Of a DNA stretch of 6,455 bases, positions 1 through 4,620 are shown in pieces. Every line of letters begins with the position of its first letter. The first letter of the stretch is position 1. The notes beneath the pieces are model-generated. The model was not told where the DNA came from. It saw only the letters and a program-made list of their open reading frames with translations, and searched no databases. Origin of the DNA: a bacterium (lineage in GTDB: Bacteria; Bacillota_I; Bacilli_A; RF39; UBA660); NCBI GenBank assembly GCA_004560915.1, contig SFTR01000088.1:1-6455 (forward strand). The letters run 5' to 3'. The translations under genes were made by a program, and so were the position numbers.

Positions 1-26
1 TATTTAAATCAAGTTTAAATAAAAAG

Positions 27-81
27 AAGAATACTATCGCCACTTTCACGAGTAAACTCGCAAAACGTGCCACGTATTCTT
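27..81. repeat. GC-richer dyad with nested hairpin
   Basis: Arms AAGAATAC (27-34) and GTATTCTT (74-81) form a perfect 8-bp inverted repeat around a segment clearly richer in GC than its surroundings. Inside it are a second dyad, CGAGT (49-53) against ACTCG (56-60), and a direct repeat GCCAC at 39-43 and 69-73. No convincing coding frame covers it. It could be a protein-binding site, a small structured RNA or an end of a neighbouring element module. I see the structure but cannot assign a function. The rest of 1-180 holds only this dyad, the terminator at 86-135 and short AT-rich dyads (137-153, 162-184). Confidence 0.4.
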
Positions 82-85
82 ATAT

Positions 86-135
86 AAAAAATAACCTAAT
101 ACCTAATTTAACGAAAGGGTAAAAGGTTATTTTTT
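86..135. terminator. Bidirectional intrinsic terminator
   Basis: A 12-bp stem (86-97 with 124-135) is followed, after a 2-by-2 internal loop, by a 5-bp stem (100-104 with 117-121, one G-U pair) and a 12-base loop. The arms are A-rich on the left and T-rich on the right, so a U-tract is produced in both directions. It lies just downstream of the leftward operon at 181-1099 and probably ends that transcript. It would equally stop rightward transcripts entering from the left. Confidence 0.65.
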
Positions 136-180
136 TCTTTTGCTATGCAAAAGTAAGGATTATAAATTTACTTCATAAAT

Positions 181-609
181 TTATTTTTTCTTATTTAGTA
201 ATTCCGATGTTTCTTTTTTAGCACTCTTAATTGCCATGAATACAAATAATTCATATAAAAGTGTAATTGCAAAGAAACCACATACTAAATAAATATTATT
301 TCTAACATCACTATTTATCATATCAATAAACTCTATTCCTAAATATATTAATCCATAGAATACAGTAGATACAACTGTTATATCATTATATGATCTTCTA
401 ATTGACTTGCCCTCGTTTTGATTTATTTCAATTAACCCTTTATCTACCTCATATATAAACATTACAATTAAAAATATTAAAATAGGAATTAAAATCCAAT
501 ATAAAGAATAAGTAAGTTTATTATTAAATATGATAGTTAGTATTAAAAATAATCCTACAATAAAATTCACTACTACTAATAATTTTTTAATTATATTACT
601 TTTTAGCAT
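181..609 (-). CDS. Four-helix membrane protein of unknown function
   Basis: This 142-residue protein has four hydrophobic segments at about residues 10-27, 33-53, 78-96 and 103-126. Short charged loops separate them, and the tail is lysine-rich (ending in LLNKKK). There is no signal peptidase site and no catalytic motif I recognise, so it is probably an integral inner-membrane protein. Its ATG (607-609) overlaps the stop codon region of the upstream Xre gene by 14 bases, so the two are translationally coupled and co-transcribed from the promoter at 1121-1149. An Xre repressor paired with a small membrane protein is a common cargo layout on Firmicute elements. Roles such as exclusion, stress signalling or a toxin-like function are possible but unsupported here. 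The gene ends just before the terminator at 86-135. Confidence 0.75.
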   Translation of the reverse strand: MLKSNIIKKLLVVVNFIVGLFLILTIIFNNKLTYSLYWILIPILIFLIVMFIYEVDKGLIEINQNEGKSIRRSYNDITVVSTVFYGLIYLGIEFIDMINSDVRNNIYLVCGFFAITLLYELFVFMAIKSAKKETSELLNKKK

Positions 610-1099
610 TTTTATTTCTCTCCTTTACTTTTAAACTTTGAATAAGTTTGATTATTTCTTTTGATGAATTAATTTGATATGTATGATCTTCGATAGTATG
701 TATTAATAACTCTTTTTGTTCTTCTGGTAAATCATCTTTTTCTAATTCTTTTTTACATGTAGAAACTATACTTTCAGAATTTTCTATACTTCCTAAAACA
801 TTTATTTCAGCAGTATCTAATTGTTCTAGATTTAAACTAGCATAATGACTCTTAACAAAATAATTAAGTTGTGTCACTTCTAATCCTAAACCTATCATAT
901 ACATTAAGTCACTATAATTAACATCTATTATATTACTTATCTTTCTTAATATTTTAGGACTAGGATCTTTTCTTATACCTGATTCTATTTTAGAAAGTTC
1001 AGAGTTATTAATCTTTGCAAGTTTCGCAAGTTGTCTTTGCGATAAACCTTTCTTTTCTCTAGCTTCAGCAATAACTTCGCCGATATTTTTTTCTAGCAT
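596..1099 (-). CDS. Xre-family helix-turn-helix transcriptional regulator
   Basis: This 167-residue DNA-binding protein begins with an HTH_3/Cro-CI domain (about residues 6-62). The pattern GLSQRQLAKLAKINNSELSK contains the turn and the recognition helix (about residues 31-39), and it is followed by the SGIRKDPSPKILRKIS stretch typical of element regulators. The C-terminal hundred residues are acidic and helical, probably a dimerization or sensing domain I cannot name. The start ATG at 1097-1099 has a ribosome site AGGTGA about 9 bases upstream. The promoter in front (TTGACT, 17 bases, TATTAT) has an ACCC-GGGT palindrome inside its spacer, which strongly suggests autorepression. By position it probably also represses the divergent promoter at 1179-1208, acting as the immunity-type switch of the element. 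The HTH call is firm; the regulatory targets are inferred. Confidence 0.92.
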   Translation of the reverse strand: MLEKNIGEVIAEAREKKGLSQRQLAKLAKINNSELSKIESGIRKDPSPKILRKISNIIDVNYSDLMYMIGLGLEVTQLNYFVKSHYASLNLEQLDTAEINVLGSIENSESIVSTCKKELEKDDLPEEQKELLIHTIEDHTYQINSSKEIIKLIQSLKVKERNKNAKK

Positions 1100-1120
1100 A
1101 GAAATTCACCTCACACCATA

Positions 1121-1149
1121 ATAATACACCCAGTGGGTAAAAAAGTCAA
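1121..1149 (-). promoter_or_regulatory. Leftward promoter with operator in the spacer
   Basis: Read on the minus strand, TTGACT (1149-1144) is followed after exactly 17 bases by TATTAT (1126-1121), close to the sigma-A consensus. The spacer contains ACCC-AGT-GGGT (plus strand 1128-1138), an interrupted palindrome. A repressor bound there would block RNA polymerase. It drives the Xre and membrane-protein operon. Confidence 0.7.
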
Positions 1150-1177
1150 CATAATTTCAATAAATGGGTAAAAAAGT
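1134..1177 (+). promoter_or_regulatory. Two identical 13-bp operator repeats
   Basis: TGGGTAAAAAAGT occurs identically at 1134-1146 and 1165-1177. The copies are offset by 31 bp, about three helical turns, so both lie on the same face of the DNA. The first overlaps the spacer and -35 of the leftward promoter; the second abuts the -35 of the rightward promoter. Further TGGGT half-sites occur at 1227-1231 (inverted, ACCCA) and 1245-1249 (direct), flanking 13 bases. These are the likely binding sites of the adjacent Xre repressor. Confidence 0.65.
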
Positions 1178-1178
1178 G

Positions 1179-1208
1179 TTGACAATATAGTAATTAGCAT
1201 GATATATT
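1179..1208 (+). promoter_or_regulatory. Rightward sigma-A-type promoter
   Basis: TTGACA (1179-1184) is followed after 18 bases by TATATT (1203-1208). It faces the replication/recombination module starting at 1282. An operator copy ends at 1177, directly upstream of the -35. A further inverted pair of TGGGT sites (1227-1249) lies in the transcribed leader, where it could act as a second operator or fold as a weak hairpin. Confidence 0.7.
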
Positions 1209-1281
1209 AAATATGTTTCCAAATGAACCCACTTTTAAATTAAATGGGTAACATAGAAAAAGAAAGGAGGAAATCAAATGT

Positions 1282-1548
1282 ATGAGATTAAAAAAACAAC
1301 TAGAATTAATTGATCCAAGAGTATGGAGAGATAAAAATATCAAGTTTGAAACGAAGCTGATATACAAAATACTCTGTGCGGAACAATCCCAAAGATGTGA
1401 ATTCACAAGTATAAGTATCGGGAGAGTTCAAAAGAAATTGAGTATAACAAATGTTGGATTCAAGAAGAACCTAAAAATATTAGAAGATAACAAATATATA
1501 AGGTTCAATGAATACGACCGAGGATTATACACATACGAGATTTGTTAG
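1282..1548 (+). CDS. Small winged-helix protein, replication-initiator-like (HTH_36 type)
   Basis: This 88-residue protein has the pattern of HTH_36/initiator N-terminal winged helices: a TKLIYKILCAE helix, a SIGRVQKKLSITNVGFKKNLKIL helix-turn-helix, then NKYIRFNEYDRGLYTYE as the wing. It ends just after the wing, so it lacks the C-terminal region expected of a full initiator. It may be a regulator or a reduced initiator. It resembles the protein at 1836-2117 (shared TKL, KYIR and a terminal Cys at matching places), suggesting an old duplication. The ribosome site AAAGGAGG (1263-1270) is strong. An out-of-frame ATG at 1278 lies nearer to it and opens an 11-codon frame, which might dampen translation. 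It is the first gene behind the promoter at 1179-1208. Confidence 0.75.
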   Translation: MRLKKQLELIDPRVWRDKNIKFETKLIYKILCAEQSQRCEFTSISIGRVQKKLSITNVGFKKNLKILEDNKYIRFNEYDRGLYTYEIC

Positions 1549-1573
1549 AAAAGATTAAATCACTAACAAATAA

Positions 1574-1743
1574 AGGTTCAGTAAATGTTCGTAGATTTAT
1601 ATTAGAACCTATCTTATAGAAATATAAGATGAACTAGTTTGAAGTAAAACATATTTCAAAGAACGAAATAAAAGAATAAAAGGGATTGAAATATGTTATG
1701 TATGTTTTACTTCAAGCAACCTATTTAGTGAGATTTATCTCAC
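1574..1743 (+). other. Hairpin-rich non-coding region (candidate structured RNA or origin element)
   Basis: No gene is seen between 1549 and 1802. Instead there is a run of dyads. AGGTTC/GAACCT pairs 1574-1579 with 1605-1610. ATCTTATA-GAAA-TATAAGAT (1611-1630) is a perfect 8-bp stem with a GNRA-type tetraloop. A long hairpin has a 15-bp perfect outer stem (1639-1653 with 1701-1715), a 7-base bulge (1694-1700) and an inner stem of 6 bp more (1654-1659 with 1686-1691). GTGAGA-TTTA-TCTCAC follows at 1728-1743. Segment 1649-1653 can pair either with 1692-1696 or with 1701-1705, giving two alternative folds. A terminator closes the region. It could be a leader controlling read-through into the gene at 1836, a stand-alone ncRNA, or a single-strand origin or nick region. 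Confidence 0.55.
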
Positions 1744-1772
1744 ACAGGGATTTTATTGTCATTATTAGTATG

Positions 1773-1803
1773 ACTTGTAAGTAGTGTTTACAAGTTTTTT
1801 TAT
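1773..1803 (+). terminator. Intrinsic terminator or attenuator
   Basis: ACTTGTAA (1773-1780) pairs perfectly with TTACAAGT (1788-1795) across a 7-base loop and runs into a T-tract. A competing dyad, GTCAT (1758-1762) with ATGAC (1770-1774), shares bases with the left arm and could act as an anti-terminator. I see no good promoter between this terminator and the gene at 1836, so read-through may be the regulated step for the downstream genes. Confidence 0.7.
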
Positions 1804-1835
1804 TGCCTAAATTTAAAGGAAAGGAGATTGATAAT

Positions 1836-2117
1836 ATGAATAATAGCGATATTACTAAATTAAAGCATATAGAGGTGCCTACAATAGTTTTATTAGATGA
1901 AGAACTATCTTCTACTACTAAACTATTAATGGGTTTAATTAATACCCTATCTATGCAAGAGGGATTTTGTTATGCAAGTAATAAGTATTTAAGTAATCTT
2001 TTAAAAGTATCTAAAAGAACGATTACTAGTTGCATAACATCATTAAGAACAAAAAAATATATTAGAGTTGAAAATGAACCTAATATAAGAAGAATCTATT
2101 TAGCAGATTTCTGCTAG
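1836..2117 (+). CDS. Second small winged-helix protein, initiator-like (HTH_36 type)
   Basis: This 93-residue protein has the layout of HTH_36/replication-initiator winged helices. TIVLLDEELSSTTKLLMGLI leads into ASNKYLSNLLKVSKRTITSCI (helix-turn-helix, about residues 51-71) and a wing at KKYIRVENEPNIRRIYL. The start is set at ATG 1836 because AAAGGAAAGGAG lies 9 bases upstream. An in-frame TTG at 1803 would place that ribosome site inside the gene. Like its relative at 1282-1548 it stops right after the wing. Its last codons overlap the first of three 23-bp repeats with inverted TAGCA/TGCTA arms, next to an AT-rich tract. Initiators often bind iterons near their own gene, so this protein is the best candidate to bind them. 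It could also be a plain regulator. Confidence 0.75.
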   Translation: MNNSDITKLKHIEVPTIVLLDEELSSTTKLLMGLINTLSMQEGFCYASNKYLSNLLKVSKRTITSCITSLRTKKYIRVENEPNIRRIYLADFC

Positions 2118-2169
2118 ATGTAATAGCAAGATACTGCTAGTGAGTATAGCAAGTATCTTCTAACAGAAT
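2101..2169 (+). repeat. Three 23-bp iteron-like repeats with TAGCA/TGCTA arms
   Basis: Units start at 2101, 2124 and 2147, exactly 23 bp apart. Each begins TAGCA. The first two carry the inverted TGCTA 11 bases further on (2112, 2135), while the third has the degenerate TTCTA (2158). The five arms are spaced 11, 12, 11 and 12 bases, about one helical turn each, as expected for a protein binding one DNA face. The dyads can also fold, for example TAGCAG/CTGCTA at 2101-2116 and AAGATACT/AGTATCTT at 2128-2135 with 2152-2159. There is no T-tract, so it is not a standard terminator. Confidence 0.6.
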
Positions 2170-2250
2170 AAATAATATAATAAATAATATTAATAGATAA
2201 TATAAATTTAAAATTATTTTAATAATTTAAATCTTTAAAAAGATTAAAAA
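2170..2250. other. Extremely AT-rich tract, candidate DNA-unwinding element
   Basis: About 80 bases contain almost no G or C. They include the palindromes AAATTATT-TT-AATAATTT (2211-2228) and AATCTTT-AA-AAAGATT (2230-2245). The tract directly follows the iteron-like repeats and precedes an SSB-like gene, which is the order iteron, unwinding element in plasmid-type origins. It may also contain the promoter of the gene at 2268, but no clear -35/-10 pair stands out. The origin role is inference. Confidence 0.4.
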
Positions 2251-2267
2251 GAAAGGAAGTTATAAAA

Positions 2268-2687
2268 ATGGAAATTGATTTAAACGAAATTATAATATCT
2301 GGAACTATTAATAATGTGACAGATAATAATAAAGATTATATTAAGTTTGGTTTAACCACTCTTAAATATGATAAAAGGAAAGTTTATGCTAGTTTTAATA
2401 TTAACCGAAATCTTTATGAAATATATAAAGATTTTTTTGTTAAAGGAACAAGAGTTTTTGTTAAAGGTTATCTTAATTCTTATATTACAAATGAAAGAAT
2501 ACAAAGTTTTATTACTGTGACTGATATATCAGACAATAAAGATGAAATGATGAACGGAAGAAAAGGTCCTCATATAAGACTTGATTCAGACGGTGTTGAA
2601 GTTTGGGATGGAAAAAGATGTGAAGCAATTCCACCCACTGAAGAAGAACTTAAAGAAATGGAAGATATGCTAAAAGAATATCAATAG
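2268..2687 (+). CDS. SSB-like single-stranded DNA-binding (OB-fold) protein
   Basis: This 139-residue protein has an OB-fold at about residues 7-92. An N-terminal strand IIISGTI and central strands KVYASFNI are followed by the SSB-like signature FVKGTRVFVKGYLNSY (about 57-72) and IQSFITVTDIS. After the fold comes a conserved-looking patch, GPHIRLDSDGVEVWDGKRCE (100-119), and an acidic helical tail (TEEELKEMEDMLKEY). It lacks the DDDIPF-type tip of housekeeping SSB. Element-encoded SSB-like proteins coat single strands during replication or transfer of the element in the cytoplasm. The ribosome site GAAAGGAAG (2251-2259) fits the ATG at 2268. Its place after the candidate origin and before the recombinase supports a role in DNA processing. 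The OB-fold call is good; its exact partner is unknown. Confidence 0.8.
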   Translation: MEIDLNEIIISGTINNVTDNNKDYIKFGLTTLKYDKRKVYASFNINRNLYEIYKDFFVKGTRVFVKGYLNSYITNERIQSFITVTDISDNKDEMMNGRKGPHIRLDSDGVEVWDGKRCEAIPPTEEELKEMEDMLKEYQ

Positions 2688-2703
2688 AAAGGTGTGATAA
2701 TTT

Positions 2704-2760
2704 ATGAAGAATAGTAATTTTTATAAACTATTACACATAAAATTCATTGTGGAGGAATAA
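2704..2760 (+). CDS. Possible 18-residue small ORF
   Basis: ATG 2704 opens MKNSNFYKLLHIKFIVEE, ending at TAA 2758-2760, two bases before the ATG of the next gene. A ribosome-site-like AAAGGTG (2689-2695) lies upstream at suitable spacing. The strong ribosome site of the next gene (GGAGGA, 2751-2756) lies inside its last codons, so translation of the two could be coupled. It may equally be only a leader. There is no similarity I recognise. Confidence 0.25.
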   Translation: MKNSNFYKLLHIKFIVEE

Positions 2761-2762
2761 TC

Positions 2763-2945
2763 ATGTATGAAACACTAGAATTTTATGATAGTAATGGTTG
2801 TGATTTAAAAGAAGTCTTAAAAAGTTGTATATATAAATATTATATGGCTTATAAAAATTCATCAAAAGTATTTAAATCGGACGCAAAAAATAGTATAATT
2901 AATTCAACTAATAAAGTGAATGTGTTGTCTACTGAAAGGAGATAA
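2763..2945 (+). CDS. Small hypothetical protein preceding the recombinase
   Basis: This 60-residue protein has no domain I can name. The N-terminal half is acidic and tyrosine-rich (TLEFYDSNGCDLKEVL, then a helix KSCIYKYYMAYK). The C-terminal half is polar and Ser/Asn/Lys-rich and looks disordered. A strong ribosome site GGAGGA lies about 6 bases before the ATG, and its stop codon is three bases from the recombinase start, whose own ribosome site is inside this gene. It is therefore translated in tandem with the recombinase, and an accessory role such as a directionality factor is possible. That role is inferred from position only. Confidence 0.6.
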   Translation: MYETLEFYDSNGCDLKEVLKSCIYKYYMAYKNSSKVFKSDAKNSIINSTNKVNVLSTERR

Positions 2946-2948
2946 AAA

Positions 2949-4584
2949 ATGTATAGTAGATATGCAATAGACAATACGATTTTTAAAATAGCCATTTATA
3001 TAAGACTATCTCGTGAAGATGGTGATGATATGGAATCAGAAAGTGTCACTAATCAAAGAAGTTTATTAATTGGTTATTTAAAAGCACAAGGATTAGTTGC
3101 AGTTGATATTTATGTAGATGATGGTTATACAGGAACAAATTTTGAACGCCCAGAGTTTAAGAGAATGTTAAATGACATTGAAAATGGAAAAATAAACATG
3201 GTTATTACTAAAGATTTATCAAGATTAGGTCGTGACCATATAATGACTGGTTATTATGTTGAAACATTTTTCCCAGAAAACGATGTTAGATATGTTGCCG
3301 TAAACGATGATATAGATACTTTTTTTGAAACAAGTGGCTCTGATATGATGCCATTTAGATTAAGTATGAATGATATGTATGCAAAAGATATTTCTAAAAA
3401 AGTTCGTTCAAACTTACTTCAAATGAAAAAAGATGGAAAGTTTTGTGGAAGTTCTGCACCTTATGGTTATATGAGAGATCCTTTAGACAAACACAAACTA
3501 GTACCTGATCCAGAAACTGCTCCTGTAGTAAAAAGAATTTTTGATTTATATGTTGCAGGTTATGGTAGCTCACAAATTGCTGAAATACTAACAAGAGAAG
3601 AATTACCAACACCAGTTATGTATAAATACTCTGATTCAAAATTAAATAGATTTGACCATCCTGAAATATGGAAACACACATCTGTCAGTAATATCATCAA
3701 AAATAGAGTTTATATTGGAGATTTAATTCAACACAGATTTCAAAAAGTGAATTATAAGATTAAGAAAAGAAAAAGTGTTCCTGAAAGTGAATGGTGTATT
3801 AAAGAAAATGCACACGAACCACTTGTAGATAGGAAAACATTTGAAATCGCACAATCTATTAAAGATTCATCAAATAATTATAATCCTGAACGAAGAAATG
3901 TTGATTATGTTTTATCTGATTTAGTATTTTGTAAAGATTGTGGTGCTAGAATGAGTATTAGTTATGATAAGAAAAGAGATAGAGTCACAATGAATTGTAA
4001 TAACTATCGTAAGTTTAGTAAGTATGATATATGCTTTTCTCACTATATTAACTATACAAAACTAGAAAACACAGTCTATGACAAGTTAAGTACTATGGCT
4101 AATCAATATATTAATGATAAAGAAGAATTTGAAAATATTATTAAAAGCCAATATGTTGATCCAAAAGCAGATAAACTAAAAAAGATAGAAGAATTAAATC
4201 ATACAATAAATGATTTAAAAAGAAAACAAGACTCTTTATATGATGATAAATTTAATAATGTTATAAGTGTAGAAACTTATCAAAGATTATGATGATAAAT
4301 TTAATAATGTTATAAGTGTAGAAACTTATCAAAGATTATTTAATGCTACTGAAGAAGATATTAAAACTGCAAAAGATAAACTAGAACAATTACAAAATGA
4401 AATATCTAGTATTAATGATGATTCTTCTTGTTATGTAGAATATTTAGATATTATTAAAAGTTTTCTAGATATGAAAAATCCAACAAGAGAAATCATGAAT
4501 AGATTAATAGATAAAATATATGTAACGAAAGATAAAAAACTAGAAATTCATTATAGAATTAAAAAAAGTGAAGTATTAATATAG
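2949..4584 (+). pseudogene. Large serine recombinase, frameshifted by a 49-bp tandem duplication
   Basis: This is a site-specific recombinase of the large serine (resolvase/invertase) family, TnpX/TndX-like, for element integration and excision. The catalytic domain (about residues 13-155) has the nucleophile Ser21 in IYIRLSRED, plus KDLSRLGRD (88-96) with the expected arginines. The Recombinase domain spans about 165-290. A zinc ribbon has C328, C331, C350 and C362, and a coiled coil begins near residue 405. The frame from ATG 2949 (ribosome site GAAAGGAG, 7 bases upstream) stops at 4290-4292, giving 447 residues, because 4239-4287 is duplicated at 4288-4336 and 49 is not a multiple of three. 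The last 98 codons continue in the shifted frame to TAG 4582-4584. Removing one copy restores a 528-residue protein. The truncated form keeps the catalytic and zinc domains but loses most of the coiled coil and the C-terminus, so it is probably inactive. Confidence 0.9.
4239..4336 (+). repeat. Exact 49-bp tandem duplication in the recombinase gene
   Basis: Copy one is 4239-4287 and copy two is 4288-4336. The identity continues three bases further (4288-4290 equals 4337-4339), giving 52 matching positions at a period of 49. The copies show no mismatch, so the event is recent, or it is an assembly error. It sits at the start of the coiled-coil region and shifts the frame by one. Such repeats can be lost precisely by slippage. 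Confidence 0.95.
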
Positions 4585-4597
4585 GTAAAAATACGAG

Positions 4598-4616
4598 TTG
4601 CTTCCAAGCAATTTTT
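4598..4616 (+). other. Short dyad at the element right end (attachment-site arm or weak terminator)
   Basis: TTGCTT (4598-4603) and AAGCAA (4606-4611) form a dyad around CC, followed by TTTTT. It lies 14 bases after the recombinase stop and just before spoIVA homology. It may be part of the recombinase attachment site, whose arms are usually imperfect inverted repeats, or a weak terminator for the recombinase transcript. The loop is too tight for a strong terminator, and the crossover dinucleotide cannot be fixed without the left end. Confidence 0.4.
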
Positions 4617-4620
4617 AAAA

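Larger units (their letters stand above)
1..4620. mobile_element. Right part of a serine-recombinase element inserted in spoIVA
   Basis: Everything left of about 4620 is accessory DNA. It holds an Xre repressor and membrane protein operon, two small winged-helix proteins, an SSB-like protein, a small ORF and a large serine recombinase whose coding region ends 36 bases before recognisable spoIVA sequence. A recombinase gene abutting the element end is typical of TnpX/TndX-type elements and of sigK-skin. The insertion falls at about codon 115 of spoIVA, and no 5' part of spoIVA is present in the window, so the left end and the other spoIVA half must lie outside it. The exact right junction is uncertain, between about 4585 and 4633. 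No conjugation or capsid genes are visible in this part, so I cannot say whether it is a phage remnant, a mobilizable element or an ICE. Confidence 0.75.

Noticed and set aside
1194..1406. Minus-strand open frame of 70 codons
   Set aside because: It overlaps the rightward promoter, leader and winged-helix gene, has no ribosome site, and its hydrophobic, Phe/Ser-rich composition is what an antisense shadow of an AT-rich gene gives.
1803..1838. TTG start for a longer second winged-helix protein
   Set aside because: The strong ribosome site would lie inside the coding region. ATG 1836 has the right spacing.
2101..2169. Short CRISPR-like array
   Set aside because: Units are only 23 bp, contiguous and diverged, with no spacers and no cas genes. 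The phased inverted arms fit protein-binding iterons better.
3394..3612. Minus-strand open frame of 72 codons
   Set aside because: It lies wholly inside the recombinase gene, whose plus-strand frame has clear domain motifs. The reverse frame has none.
4242..4339. Reading the recombinase stop as TGA-Trp (mycoplasma code)
   Set aside because: The frame meets TAA two codons later. Trp is TGG elsewhere in the window, and the duplication fully explains the frame change.
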